From: Mycobacterium sp. GA-0227b
Lineage (GTDB): Bacteria > Actinomycetota > Actinomycetes > Mycobacteriales > Mycobacteriaceae
Reading direction: 5' to 3'
Length of the DNA: 64,000 bases
Assembly (NCBI RefSeq): GCF_001499855.1
Contig: NZ_LQIK01000030.1
Span: 1-64,000 of the forward strand
This document shows, piece by piece, positions 46,024 through 56,543 of the stretch (position 1 is the first letter of the stretch; each line of letters opens with the position of its first letter). The position numbers and the translations under genes were made by a program. The notes beneath the pieces are model-generated. The model had not been told where the DNA came from. It saw nothing but the letters and a program-made list of their open reading frames with translations, and did no database searches.

Positions 46024-47370
46024 TCAGGACGGCGCACCAATACGTGCGCGAGCTGTGCCCAGCGCGATCGGCAGCGATGCCCATCCACGCAGCACCCGGG
46101 TCTCGCGCCTGCTGCCGGCACCGGCCAACCGAGCGTCGGGGAACCGCTCGAAGAACGTGCGCAGTCCGACCTCGCCCTCGGCGCGCGCCAGCGCCGCTCC
46201 CAGGCAGAAGTGCCTGCCGCCGGAGAACGACAGATGCCTGCCGGCGTTCTCGCGTTCGAGGTTGAAGCGATGCGGGTCGTCGAACACGTTCGGGTCGCGG
46301 TTGGCGCCCGCGATGTAGAGGATCACGCCCTTGCCGGTCCGGACCCGCGTGCCCGCGATCTCGGTGTCCTTCTTCGCCACCCGCGCGGTGAGCTGCACCG
46401 GGGGGTCGAGGCGCAAGATCTCCTCGACGGCGGTGGGCCACAATTCCGGACGCTCCGACAGCGTGTCCAGATGCCGCGGATGGTCGAGTAGCATCCGAAT
46501 TCCGTTGCCCAGCAGATTGACCGTCGTTTCGAAACCGGCCGCGAGGACCAGACCCGCGGTGGCCATCAGCTCCTGCTGGTTGAGCCGGGCACCTTCGTCG
46601 GACGCCGCGATCAGCTGGCTCATCAGGTCGTCGCCCGGATGGCGGCGCAGCTCTTCGAGGTGCTCGGAGAGCCAGTCGTTGAAGCCTTCGACACCCCGGT
46701 AGACGTTGCGGTACTGCGCCCAGGTCAGGCCGATGTCGAGGCTCGGCGCACCGAGCTCGCCGAACTCCAGGATGCGGGGTCTGGCCTCGTCGGGAACACC
46801 GAGGATGTCGCCGATCACGGCGACCGGCAGCTGCGAGCAGTACCGATCGACCACATCGACGGTTCCGGCACCGGCGAGGCCGTCGAGCAGCGAATCGGCG
46901 GTGGCCTGCACCCGGTCCTTCAGTGTGGCAACGGCTCTGGTGGTGAACACCGAGGACACCAGTTTGCGGTAGCGGGTGTGCTCGGGCGGTTCCACCGACA
47001 GCATCGACGGCGGTTCCAGCGGATACAGCAGCCCGGTCTTGGTGTGGTTCGCGACCCATTGCAAGGGTTTGGGCAGGTTCGACCCGATCGGCAGGACGTG
47101 GTAGTCGTCGGACCGCAGCAGATCGCTGGCGATCGCGTGGTCGACGGTGATGTGCATGACGCGGCCCTTGACCATCGGCCCTCGCGCGCGCAGTTCCTCG
47201 GTGAACGCCACCGGGTCGACGCGCACGGCCGGGTCCGCGATCAGCCTGCCTTGCACGTCGCCGCGAAGGGCGAGCAGTTTCGAGGCGCCACGCACGAACC
47301 CGTGTACGGCCAGCCACCGAATCCGGTGGCGGATGGGTCCGGCCCGCCGAGCGTGACGAATCGGTTCCAC
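46024..47370 (-). CDS. cyp140: Cytochrome P450, CYP140 family
   Basis: A 448-residue P450. The I-helix reads LVLAAGFETTVNLLG, the K-helix EEILRLDPP and the haem-binding loop FSGGRHFCLGAALARAEG with the thiolate Cys. N-terminal and core sequence (HRIRWLAVHGFVRG, VEPPEHTRYRKLVS, RYCSQLPVAVIGDILGVP) match CYP140A1 (Rv1880c) closely. The substrate is unknown. The start is GTG 47370 with GGGAGG at 47375-47380. It lies downstream of udgA in the same direction. No ferredoxin gene is adjacent. Confidence 0.88.
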   Translation of the reverse strand: MEPIRHARRAGPIRHRIRWLAVHGFVRGASKLLALRGDVQGRLIADPAVRVDPVAFTEELRARGPMVKGRVMHITVDHAIASDLLRSDDYHVLPIGSNLPKPLQWVANHTKTGLLYPLEPPSMLSVEPPEHTRYRKLVSSVFTTRAVATLKDRVQATADSLLDGLAGAGTVDVVDRYCSQLPVAVIGDILGVPDEARPRILEFGELGAPSLDIGLTWAQYRNVYRGVEGFNDWLSEHLEELRRHPGDDLMSQLIAASDEGARLNQQELMATAGLVLAAGFETTVNLLGNGIRMLLDHPRHLDTLSERPELWPTAVEEILRLDPPVQLTARVAKKDTEIAGTRVRTGKGVILYIAGANRDPNVFDDPHRFNLERENAGRHLSFSGGRHFCLGAALARAEGEVGLRTFFERFPDARLAGAGSRRETRVLRGWASLPIALGTARARIGAPS

Positions 47371-47416
47371 GTGGCCTCCCTTGACCCGATTGGCGGTTCG
47401 GTCAGGTGGCCCCAGC

Positions 47417-48754
47417 CTACCGAGCGGGCAAGCTCGCACCCCTGCCGAGGCAGTGCACCTGCCAGCCGGCTTGCGTCCACCGGCCGACGTCGAGGCAATT
47501 GCGGCCGTCGACAATCACTTTCGCGTGCACGACGCCGGCCAGGTCGGCGGGGTCCAGCTCGACGAACTCGCGCCATTCGGTGAGCACAAGCACGGCGTCG
47601 GCGCGTGCGCAGGCTTCGGTGACAGACGTCGCATAGGTCAGCGTCGGAAACACCCGCCTGGAGTTTTCCATCGCCTTCGGGTCGTACACGCTGACCGTGG
47701 CGCCGTTGAGTTGCAGCATGCCCGCGACGTTGAGCGCGGGTGAGTCGCGCACGTCGTCGGACTCGGGCTTGAACGCGGCGCCGAGCACGGCGATGTTCGC
47801 GCCGAGCAGCGAACCGCCGCAGGCGGCGGTCGTCAGTTCGACCATCCGGGTGCGCCGACGCATGTTGATGCTGTCCACCTCGCGCAGGAACGTCAGTGCG
47901 TGGTTGGCGCCCAGTTCGCCGGCACGCGCCATGAACGCGCGGATGTCCTTGGGCAGGCAACCTCCGCCGAAACCCAGGCCGGCGTTCAAGAACCGGCGAC
48001 CGATCCGCGAGTCGTAGCCCAGCGCGTCGGCGAGAAGCGTGACGTCGGCGTCGACGGCCTCGCAGACCTCGGAGATCGCGTTGATGAACGAGATCTTGGT
48101 GGCCAGGAAAGCGTTTGCGGACACCTTGGCCAACTCGGCGGTCTGCAGGTCGGTGACCAGAAGTGGCACCTGCTGCGCCAGCAGCGGCGCGTACAACTCG
48201 CGGATCGCCGGCTCGGCCGACGTCGAGTTCCGTTGCACCCCAAGGACGATGCGGTCGGGGTGCAGGGTGTCGTATACGGCGAAGCCCTCGCGAAGGAACT
48301 CCGGGTTCCAGGCGATCTCGACGTCGACCCCGGCCGGCGCGAGTGCGCGCGCCCGGTCGCCGAGTTCGGCGGCGGTGCCCACCGGCACCGTTGACTTGCC
48401 GACGATGACGGCCGACCGTCGCAGCCGCGGCACCAGCGTGTCGATCACCGCCTGCACGTGGCGCAGGTCGGCGCCGTACTCGCCCTTCTTCTGCGGCGTG
48501 CCGACACCGAGGAAGTGCACGTCGGCGAATTCGGCCGCGGCGTCGTAGTCGGTGGTGAACGTCAGCCGACCAGCTGTGAGATTGTCCCGCAACATGTTTC
48601 GCAGGCCCGGCTCGTAGAACGGAATCTCTCCGGATGCGAGCTTGGCGACCTTGCCCGCATCGACGTCGACGCCGATCACCTTGTGGCCCAACTCGGCCAT
48701 GCCGGCCGCGTGGGTGGCTCCGAGATAACCCGTGCCGAAGACGGTGCACCGCAT
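47417..48754 (-). CDS. udgA: UDP-glucose 6-dehydrogenase
   Basis: A 445-residue Rv0322 orthologue. N-terminal NAD-binding TVFGTGYLGATHAAGMAE, central WNPEFLREGFAVYDTLHPDR and the catalytic Cys266 in GFGGGCLPKD identify it. It oxidises UDP-glucose to UDP-glucuronate with two NAD+, feeding cell-envelope polysaccharide or glycolipid synthesis. ATG 48754. Confidence 0.94.
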   Translation of the reverse strand: MRCTVFGTGYLGATHAAGMAELGHKVIGVDVDAGKVAKLASGEIPFYEPGLRNMLRDNLTAGRLTFTTDYDAAAEFADVHFLGVGTPQKKGEYGADLRHVQAVIDTLVPRLRRSAVIVGKSTVPVGTAAELGDRARALAPAGVDVEIAWNPEFLREGFAVYDTLHPDRIVLGVQRNSTSAEPAIRELYAPLLAQQVPLLVTDLQTAELAKVSANAFLATKISFINAISEVCEAVDADVTLLADALGYDSRIGRRFLNAGLGFGGGCLPKDIRAFMARAGELGANHALTFLREVDSINMRRRTRMVELTTAACGGSLLGANIAVLGAAFKPESDDVRDSPALNVAGMLQLNGATVSVYDPKAMENSRRVFPTLTYATSVTEACARADAVLVLTEWREFVELDPADLAGVVHAKVIVDGRNCLDVGRWTQAGWQVHCLGRGASLPAR

Positions 48755-48833
48755 ACGGCCTTGATATGCGGCCGGTGTGAGCTAACCGCGACGCGACACT
48801 GAGCGGCAGGCCAACGTCAGGTTACGAGTGTGT

Positions 48834-50459
48834 CTATCCGCAGAAGATCAGGAAGCAGTTCGACCCGCCACCACCGGACGAGCCGCCCGAGCGTCGGGGC
48901 CCGTCGTCACCGGATCCGCTGCCGGGGTACCGCCCGGAGCCGCTGCCGGAGTTACCGCCGGACCCGGACCCGGGGTAGTTGCCCGAACCGGGATAGCCGC
49001 CGGACCCGTTGCCGGACCCGTTCTGCCACGGCGGCGTCTCGAGGTCGGGCCACTCCGGCTCTTCCGGTTCGTCCTGCCACGGCGGGGTCCACGGCGGCGA
49101 CTTCGGCGGAGTCCACGTCGGCCGCGGCGACCACGGCGGACTCCACGGGTTCTGGGGCCGCGGGTAAAGGTAGGGCGGCGCCACCGCCGGCGGCACGTAC
49201 GCCGGAACTGGTGCGGGCGCCACCGGGGCCGGGGCCGGCGGGGGTGCGGCCGGAGCGGGCGGCGGAGCCGCCGGCGCGGGAGCGGGGGCGGGCGCTTGCG
49301 GTGCCGGGGCAGGCGCCTCGACGTAGACGGTCCGCGGCGACTGCGGCGCGGGCTGCTCCTGGACCACGGGTACCGGCGCCTTGATGGTCTCAGCCGGCGG
49401 CGGTGGCGCCTGGACCGGCTGCGCCTGCTCCACCGGCGGAGGCGGCGGCGCGGGCGCGACGGAACTGGGCACGATAGCGCTCTGGCCGGGACTGGGTCGC
49501 TGGTCGGCGGTCGGGCGGATGCTGACGGCCAGCGAGATCACCAGCGCCACAACGCCGACGACGAAGATCGACGTCAAAGCGCTGCCGACGAGCAGGAACG
49601 GCTTGCGGTCGTCGTTGGAGGCGGGTGACAGGTCGGTTTGCGGCTCGTCGGTGTCGAGGTAGGCGCCATCACCCCCGGCGGGGGCGAGCTGCGTCTGGGC
49701 GCCAGCCAGCCCGGCATACACCGAGCCCGCTGTGGTGCCGTCGGGGTCCTGCGAGTAGGCGAGTCCGACCGTCGAGGCTTCGAACGCGGGCGCGTTGGCC
49801 GCCGCCAGCGCGGCGCCGCGGGCCAACGCCATCTCGGGCTCGTCGGGGGCATGAACCGGCAGGCTCACCAGGTTCGCGAGGTGGCTCTTCACCGAGCTGA
49901 TGTCGACGCCCGAACCGACGACGAACATGCCCTGCGGACGCGTGTCCTGGGCGTCGACGGCGGCGGCCATGTCGGCGAGCACGGCCATCGCGTCGTGGCT
50001 GTGCAGGGTGCGGCCCAGCACCTTGACCACCGACCCGTCGTCGGTCTGCACGACCGAGAGCGTGGCGGTGTCGCGGTCGATGAACAACAGCGCGGTGGTG
50101 TCGTAGCCGACCGCCCGGCCGACGGCCTGCGCGAGCGCGGCAGCGGCGTGGCCGTCGGAGACGAGCATGACGTCGTCGATGCCGCGGGCGGCCAGCAGGT
50201 CGCGCAGTTGCGCCGCCTCGGCGTGGTCGCTCCACGTGACGCCGATGGCCTTGAGTTCGTGGCCGCCGGCCTCGGCGCTCTCCTTGGTGCCGAGCACCGC
50301 ATCCACCACCTGGGCGGCCGCGCCCGACGTTGCCGAACCCTCACTTTCGCTCACATCGAAGACGTCGTGATCGACGGTCGCCCCGTCGGCTTTCTCGCCT
50401 TCGACCAGCACGATGCGGACCGTCGCAGGTGTCATCGACACACCCAGTACGATGTCCAC
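48834..50459 (-). CDS. DUF7159-type protein: degenerate actin-like domain, membrane helix, Pro-rich tail
   Basis: 541 residues from GTG 50459, preceded by GGAGGGGC. The N-domain (about 1-240) begins VDIVLGVSMTPATVRIVLVEG and contains ALLFIDRDTATLSVV and GMFVVGSGVDISSVKSHL...MALARGAALAAAN. In order these resemble the phosphate-1, phosphate-2 and adenosine segments of Hsp70/actin folds, without the key acidic residues. One helix follows (about 295-320, FLLVGSALTSIFVVGVVALVISLAV), then a tail of about 220 residues rich in Pro, Ala, Trp and Gly ending in SNCFLIFCG. It resembles M. tuberculosis Pro/Thr-rich proteins of the Rv0312 kind. The function is unknown. A paralogue starts at 62952. Confidence 0.75.
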   Translation of the reverse strand: MDIVLGVSMTPATVRIVLVEGEKADGATVDHDVFDVSESEGSATSGAAAQVVDAVLGTKESAEAGGHELKAIGVTWSDHAEAAQLRDLLAARGIDDVMLVSDGHAAAALAQAVGRAVGYDTTALLFIDRDTATLSVVQTDDGSVVKVLGRTLHSHDAMAVLADMAAAVDAQDTRPQGMFVVGSGVDISSVKSHLANLVSLPVHAPDEPEMALARGAALAAANAPAFEASTVGLAYSQDPDGTTAGSVYAGLAGAQTQLAPAGGDGAYLDTDEPQTDLSPASNDDRKPFLLVGSALTSIFVVGVVALVISLAVSIRPTADQRPSPGQSAIVPSSVAPAPPPPPVEQAQPVQAPPPPAETIKAPVPVVQEQPAPQSPRTVYVEAPAPAPQAPAPAPAPAAPPPAPAAPPPAPAPVAPAPVPAYVPPAVAPPYLYPRPQNPWSPPWSPRPTWTPPKSPPWTPPWQDEPEEPEWPDLETPPWQNGSGNGSGGYPGSGNYPGSGSGGNSGSGSGRYPGSGSGDDGPRRSGGSSGGGGSNCFLIFCG

Positions 50460-50682
50460 TGCCCCTCCATGAGTATTTGCTACGTTGCCTGGATCGTCGA
50501 CCGGTGTCTCGTTCCGCACAAGCCGCCGACTAGTGCGTTATCGTCCTGAGCAGCGCGGGCGTTACACCCGAACCCGCATTTGCTAGGGACGATCAGCCAC
50601 GGCCGGCGTGTGGACGGCACGGGTACGGCCGACTCCGGTATCTAGACCCTACTCGTGTCAACGACCGAAAGCGCCCGGCGGT

Positions 50683-52008
<1,326 letters not shown>

Positions 52009-52127
52009 GGGGCTCCTCCCGGTCGGGGACGAGCATGTCGGCTTCAGATTTCGGTCGCGGGGCGCGCGTGTTTCCGGATTGTTTCGTGTTTCTGTGCGGT
52101 TACCGCGTGCTCACCATGCGTCGACGT

Positions 52128-52700
52128 TCAGCTGGACTTGATGAAGTTCTGATACGACCGCGACGGTGTCGGGCCCCGCTGGCCCTGGTACTTCGACCCG
52201 GCCTTGGCGCTGCCGTAGGGATGCTCGGCAGGGCTGGTCAGTCGCAGCAGGCACAGCTGGCCGATCTTCATGCCCGGCCACAGCGTGATCGGGAGGTTGG
52301 CGACGTTGGACAGCTCGAGCGTGATGTGGCCGGAGAACCCAGGGTCGATGAAGCCCGCGGTGGAATGCGTCAGCAGCCCGAGGCGGCCCAGCGAGGACTT
52401 TCCTTCCAGCCGGCCGGCCAAGTCGTCGGGCAGCGTGCACAGCTCCAGCGTCGAGCCCAGCACGAACTCGCCGGGATGCAGCACGAACGGCTCGCCGGGT
52501 TCGGGTTGCACCAGGCTGGTGAGCTCGTCCTGCTGCTTGGCCGGATCGATGTGGGTGTAGCGCGTGTTGTTGAAGACGCGGAACAAGCTGTCGAGGCGGA
52601 CGTCGATGCTCGACGGCTGGACCAGAGTGTCGTCGAACGGGTCGAGACTCAGTCGCTCGGCGGCGATCTCGGCGCGGATGTCGCGGTCGGAGAGCAGCAC
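52128..52700 (-). CDS. dcd: dCTP deaminase (likely dUTP-forming bifunctional type)
   Basis: A 190-residue Rv0321 orthologue. MLLSDRDIRAEI, QPSSIDVRLDS, LEGKSSLGRLGL and the catalytic region HSTAGFIDPGFSGHITLELSN are intact, as is the C-terminal Ser/Gln-containing lid. The mycobacterial enzyme both deaminates dCTP and hydrolyses dUTP to dUMP (family knowledge). The start is GTG 52700. The tRNA-Gly with the island lies 46 bases upstream on the other strand. Confidence 0.95.
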   Translation of the reverse strand: MLLSDRDIRAEIAAERLSLDPFDDTLVQPSSIDVRLDSLFRVFNNTRYTHIDPAKQQDELTSLVQPEPGEPFVLHPGEFVLGSTLELCTLPDDLAGRLEGKSSLGRLGLLTHSTAGFIDPGFSGHITLELSNVANLPITLWPGMKIGQLCLLRLTSPAEHPYGSAKAGSKYQGQRGPTPSRSYQNFIKSS

Positions 52701-52745
52701 CCGACGAGCGTAGCCGCTCGGATGCTAGCCTTCGTGCTCAAACCA

Positions 52746-52819
52746 GCCGGTGTAGTTCAATGGCAGAACATCAGCTTCCCAAGCTGAGAACGCGGGTTCG
52801 ATTCCCGTCACCGGCTCCA
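52746..52819 (+). tRNA. tRNA-Gly (anticodon CCC)
   Basis: A 74-base cloverleaf including CCA. The acceptor GCCGGTG pairs with CACCGGC, the anticodon stem TCAGC/GCTGA encloses loop TTCCCAA (anticodon CCC), and the T-arm is CGGGTTCGATTCCCG. The 3' 26 bases (52794-52819) are repeated at 61704-61729, so an integrated element uses this gene as its attachment site and leaves the tRNA intact. Confidence 0.95.
52794..52819 (+). repeat. Left attachment repeat (tRNA-Gly 3' end)
   Basis: Twenty-six bases from GGGTTCGATT to CACCGGCTCCA, identical to 61704-61729. It forms the 3' part of the functional tRNA. Confidence 0.9.
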
Positions 52820-52853
52820 CTGCAGCGGCGCAAACGTCGTTCGAACTGTTCGA

Positions 52854-53069
52854 TCAGATCACGCCAGTGTCACGCAATGTCACAACGCGGTTCAAAGTCG
52901 CGCCAGCAGCTTTGAGCGCATCGTCCTGCGAATGGGCATAGAGCTTCATAGTGGGGCTTGCGTCCTTATGCTCGATCCAGGCGGCGATCACTGCGGCAGG
53001 GACCCCGTTCAGATGCATCAGGGTTGCGCAGGTGTGCCTCGCAGCGTGGAGCCTTGATGTGCCGGACAT
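52854..53069 (-). pseudogene. C-terminal fragment of a tyrosine integrase
   Basis: A 71-residue fragment. LHAARHTCATLMHLNGVPAA carries the box II H-x-x-R motif; IEHKDASPTMKLYAHSQDD carries the later His and the nucleophile Tyr. The upstream frame has a TGA just before, and no N-terminal or central integrase domains follow. It lies directly beside the left attachment repeat, the normal place of an island integrase gene. Confidence 0.8.
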
Positions 53070-53140
53070 TAGCGCCCATCAAGATCGCCTGTCGCCAGGC
53101 CGTTCGGGCCTTCGGTTCACTGCGGTAAAACTGCTGCAAC

Positions 53141-53491
53141 ATGGACAACAGTATGGCGACTCACTCCGACACTACGGGCAAATTGATTCGAGATGGCGTT
53201 TCGGCCATCATCGCAACATCCGGGCGCACAGCCGAGGTAAAGACGCTCGACGACAACGCTTATCGTGCTGCTCTCTGGGAGAAGTTGGACGAGGAAACTG
53301 CGGAACTCCGACGCGCCAGCAACCCGACCGCTGTATTGGAAGAAGCCGCTGACGTTCTGGAAGCACTTATCGGCATCGCTGAGGCACGCGGATACACACT
53401 CGACGATCTTCTACGCACCGCCGCGAAGAAGCGAGCGGAACGTGGAGGGTTCTGCGGCAGGCTGTGGCTAAGAACAGGGGGAACAATGTGA
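53141..53491 (+). CDS. MazG-like nucleotide pyrophosphohydrolase
   Basis: A 116-residue all-helical protein. GKLIRDGVSAIIATSGRTAEV, LWEKLDEETAELRR and EEAADVLEALIGIAEARGYTLDDLL give the E-x-x-E...E-x-x-D metal-binding pattern of phosphoribosyl-ATP/MazG-type pyrophosphohydrolases found on phages and islands. The C-terminus KKRAERGGFCGRLW is typical. It probably hydrolyses a non-canonical or phage-related NTP. ATG 53141 or 53153 can serve as start. The stop overlaps the next gene (GTGA). Confidence 0.78.
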   Translation: MDNSMATHSDTTGKLIRDGVSAIIATSGRTAEVKTLDDNAYRAALWEKLDEETAELRRASNPTAVLEEAADVLEALIGIAEARGYTLDDLLRTAAKKRAERGGFCGRLWLRTGGTM

Positions 53492-54078
53492 ACATCATCG
53501 AGCCCGGGACATTGATGAGTCCGCGATACTACACACGCGACGAAGTGCTGGTCCGTCCCTGCCCTGTCCCCAAAGCTCCGGGCGTCTACGGGTGGTGGTT
53601 CCGTCGCATACCGGGCGCGATAGATACCACCAATTGCGAGACGCGGGACGGGTTGACGCTGTTGTACACCGGTATCAGCCCGTCGCGTCCACCAACGAAC
53701 GGCAAACCCCCAAGCAGCCAGAGCCTCTTTCACCGCATTCGCTACCACTACACCGGCAATGCGGAGGGCTCCACGCTTCGCAAGACTCTCGGCGTGTTGT
53801 TGGCAGACGAACTCGGAGTCCAGCTGCGCCGAGTCGGGTCGGGAACGCGACGAACGTTCGGCCCCGCAGGAGAGGCCGCACTGAGCCAATGGATGGCCGA
53901 CAACGCTCTGGTTTCATGGGTGGTACGTGAGGAGCCTTGGGTTTTGGAAGAGGAACTCATCGCCAACCTTGACCTGCCCCTGAACCTTCAAGGGAACGCC
54001 CACAAATACTTCTATCCGACGCTGAGGCGTATCCGTGCTGAGGCGGAACAGTTAGCGCGGACCCTCCCGGTCGTGTAA
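53488..54078 (+). CDS. GIY-YIG nuclease-like protein
   Basis: 196 residues from GTG 53488, behind AGGGGG at 53475-53480, overlapping the previous stop. The core GVYGWWFRRI ... LLYTGIS ... LFHRIRYHYTGN matches the GIY, YIG and catalytic Arg positions; the C-terminal PWVLEEELIANLDLPLN supplies the Glu and a DLPLNLQGN motif. Such stand-alone nucleases occur on mobile elements. It could be an anti-phage or homing-type nuclease. Activity is not proven. Confidence 0.7.
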   Translation: MNIIEPGTLMSPRYYTRDEVLVRPCPVPKAPGVYGWWFRRIPGAIDTTNCETRDGLTLLYTGISPSRPPTNGKPPSSQSLFHRIRYHYTGNAEGSTLRKTLGVLLADELGVQLRRVGSGTRRTFGPAGEAALSQWMADNALVSWVVREEPWVLEEELIANLDLPLNLQGNAHKYFYPTLRRIRAEAEQLARTLPVV

Positions 54079-54430
54079 CCGGATAGGCCTCTGGTTGCAG
54101 ATCTGCGAGGCCATAACTGAGTGGGGGTACACACTTGGCGTCAGCGACATCCGACTCGAACGGCTCGCGCGCCCTCTCTCTCCGCGCATGTGCCCCATGA
54201 GTCGATGCGCATTGCCGAGCCGGTCGTGGTCCACTGCGGGATGAAGCGTGCCCCCTTGCTCGCCCGAGTAGCCGACGCTCAACCGATGGAGCTTGCAAAG
54301 CTTGGAAGGAAACCGTCTACGACACGGGAGTAGCCAGTATGGCTAAACCTCTTTCATGCGACACAATTTCGCCGCGAGAGGGATAGCTGGCTGTTACAGT
54401 TAGCCTCCCTATTCACAACGAGAGAACACC
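54079..54430. other. Intergenic stretch of the island
   Basis: About 350 bases without a credible gene. The open frames here lack ribosome sites and recognisable sequence. The last part (54360-54430) is AT-richer and includes ACAGTTAGCCTCCCTATTC before the lipoprotein gene, which may hold its promoter. Nothing else was recognised. Confidence 0.4.
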
Positions 54431-54898
54431 ATGCCACCCTGCTTAGAACGCATCGTCGTCGTCGCGGCATTTTCTGGAATCGCGTTAACCGCATGTTCCA
54501 GCCAAGCTGCACCAGCGCCTGTCACTTCCACGGTCACCACGACAATCAAGGCCAGTGACGCAGAACAGGCTCGCCTCAACCAGCAGAAGGCCGAATTGGA
54601 TCGGCGCGAGCAGGAGCTTGATGCCCGCGAGTCGGCCGTCTCTCAACAGGAGCAGTTACAAGAACTGAGCAGAATCACCGGGGACGGGACCTATCTCGTC
54701 AACAAGGAAGTCATGCCAGGTACTTATCGCAACAGCGGCGCGTCGGGATGCTATTGGGAGCGACTCAGCGGCTTGTCAGGAACTGGTTCGGACATCATCG
54801 CGAACGATAACGCGAGCGGCCCCGCTGTAGTGACCATTGAGGCGTCTGACGTGGCATTTTCCACGAAACGCTGCGGCGTATGGGAAAAGATCGGATAG
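54431..54898 (+). CDS. Lipoprotein with coiled coil and C-terminal beta domain
   Basis: A 155-residue protein. The lipobox LTAC puts the lipidated Cys at about residue 22. A short Thr-rich spacer is followed by a coiled coil (about 40-75, NQQKAELDRREQELDARESA) and a C-terminal domain (GDGTYLVNKEVMPGTYRNSG ... SGCYWERL ... KRCGVWEKIG) with two conserved-looking cysteines, a domain type seen in actinobacterial and phage-encoded lipoproteins. A possible role is surface exclusion by an island product. The function is unknown. Confidence 0.7.
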   Translation: MPPCLERIVVVAAFSGIALTACSSQAAPAPVTSTVTTTIKASDAEQARLNQQKAELDRREQELDARESAVSQQEQLQELSRITGDGTYLVNKEVMPGTYRNSGASGCYWERLSGLSGTGSDIIANDNASGPAVVTIEASDVAFSTKRCGVWEKIG

Positions 54899-54960
54899 GT
54901 CGAGGACGGCGAAAGCCTCGGATGGAAGCTGCCCGTCTGAACGCTCCTAGAGGAGAGTGC

Positions 54961-54978
54961 GTCCGCAGTCCGTCCGCA
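54961..54978. repeat. GTCCGCA pair 1 (11-bp phasing)
   Basis: GTCCGCA at 54961 and 54972, four bases between copies. The same arrangement recurs at 56645 and 61418. Phased heptamers are typical of integrase arm or excisionase sites; assignment is inferred. Confidence 0.55.
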
Positions 54979-55051
54979 GCAGCACCGATTCACTCCCAAT
55001 CTCGCCAACAGCTTCAACGACGTGATCAGCAGATATTCAGCTGAGCCAACG

Positions 55052-56398
55052 ATGTCAATAGCATCAAACACCCAGGTTGACTCGTTCGCATCGAGTGTGT
55101 CGGACCTGTCTGGCCGCACTAGCCTTACTTACATGCCCCCAAAACCATGGGAAGCACGCTGGCAGCGCGAGCAAGGGCCATCATTCCGCGGTGGCCAGGG
55201 CACCTCATTCGTTGCTAGATCGCGAGAGGATGGGACAAGGGCATTCATCAAAACGCTTCACCACCACCGCGAGAAGGAGCGGAAGGCGCGGGCACGATTT
55301 CGACGAGAAGCGGCGGCTTACGAAACGCTCGCGGGGCTGGGACCTCCAGCGCTTTTCGACGATAACGCTGACACATGGGCTGACCTGGGAGAACCGATGT
55401 ACATGGCGTTGGAATACATCGCGGGTCCGAATCTCGCCGCTTTCATCGGCGCTAACGGACCGGTCGGCCTGGACGCAGCAACGGAGTGCATCCGCGAACT
55501 ATGTGCCGTCCTACACAACTGCCACCAGAACAACGTCACTCATCGAGATGTGAAGCCAGCTAACGTCGTTCTACGCGACGGTGAGGTCACGCAACCGGTG
55601 TTGGTCGATTTCGGGCTGTCGTTCAACGACGAGTCTGAGGACGACCTCACGCAAGTAGGCGAAGAGATCGGCAACCGGTTTCTCCGCCTTCCAGAACATG
55701 CCTTCGGCGGCCGAGGAGCAGGTAGCGATGTCACTCAAATTGCCGGAGTATTCCTGTTCCTTCTGACGGGGCGCGAGCCGCGAGTTCTGATAGATCAGGC
55801 TGGCCTGATGCCCCACCAACGCCCCGGTGCGGCCGACTCGCTCACGGAAGGTCTTACAGACCGGCAACGCCTCAGAATCCTCCGTGTCTTCGACAGGGCC
55901 TTCACGCCGGAACTCACCGCTCGATTCACGACGGCACAAGAACTCGTCGCTCAGATAGATAGGGCTATGGCTACCGATTCAGAGAACGATGACGATTTTG
56001 ACCGGCTGATGGCGCAGATGGACGATTTCGCGCAGAGCCGAAATCTACAGGCGCTTGGTGCTCGACGGGAGAAGCTAGAACATTTTCTCCGGTCAATGGA
56101 TCACGTCCTGCTGAACTTCGCAACGTCGAAGGGGTTGCTGCGGGGGCAGGCCAACTGGGCGTCGACCGCCACGGCCGAAGACGAATGGGCCACCGTCAAC
56201 CTGTCCATGACGACCGACAGTGACCAGCCGCGACACTGGACGGCCTACCGCATTGAACCTCGCGGACCCAGCGAGTATGTCGTGCTAGTCGACGGTGAAG
56301 AAGTGTGGCGAGGACACGAATGGGACCAGGCGCTTAGCGATGCCGTAGTAGGCGCGGCGGTCAAGACGTTCTTGGCCAATCGGCAAGACGATATATAG
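55052..56398 (+). CDS. Hanks-type Ser/Thr protein kinase with novel C-terminal half
   Basis: About 448 residues (starts at GTG 55022, ATG 55052 or ATG 55133 are possible). Kinase motifs: Gly-rich GGQGTSFVA, Lys in AFIKTLHH, catalytic HRDVKPANVV, DFGLSFND, and an APE-like LPEHAFGG. The activation segment lacks an obvious autophosphorylation cluster. The last about 130 residues (FDRLMAQMDDFAQSRNLQALG... to GHEWDQALSDAVV) form no domain I recognise and end soluble, without the transmembrane/PASTA part of core mycobacterial kinases. Island kinases of this kind can act in phage defence or regulation; the role is unproven. Confidence 0.85.
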   Translation: MSIASNTQVDSFASSVSDLSGRTSLTYMPPKPWEARWQREQGPSFRGGQGTSFVARSREDGTRAFIKTLHHHREKERKARARFRREAAAYETLAGLGPPALFDDNADTWADLGEPMYMALEYIAGPNLAAFIGANGPVGLDAATECIRELCAVLHNCHQNNVTHRDVKPANVVLRDGEVTQPVLVDFGLSFNDESEDDLTQVGEEIGNRFLRLPEHAFGGRGAGSDVTQIAGVFLFLLTGREPRVLIDQAGLMPHQRPGAADSLTEGLTDRQRLRILRVFDRAFTPELTARFTTAQELVAQIDRAMATDSENDDDFDRLMAQMDDFAQSRNLQALGARREKLEHFLRSMDHVLLNFATSKGLLRGQANWASTATAEDEWATVNLSMTTDSDQPRHWTAYRIEPRGPSEYVVLVDGEEVWRGHEWDQALSDAVVGAAVKTFLANRQDDI

Positions 56399-56543
56399 CT
56401 TCTCGGTACGCGATTGGGTACGTTTTGTAGGTAGAACGGTCTTGGATTGACGCTAACGAAAACCGTGTTCCACCCCTGTTCAACAGTACTTTCCGTAAGA
56501 GACCATAAATGCACGTAAGCAGCCGTACGTCGACTTGGCTAGG

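Noticed and set aside
47241..48749. Long leftward frame parallel to udgA
   Set aside because: Arg/Gly-rich out-of-frame shadow of udgA; the recognised NAD-binding and catalytic motifs are in the other frame.
54121..54333. Possible small gene in the island gap
   Set aside because: No ribosome site, biased composition and no recognisable sequence.
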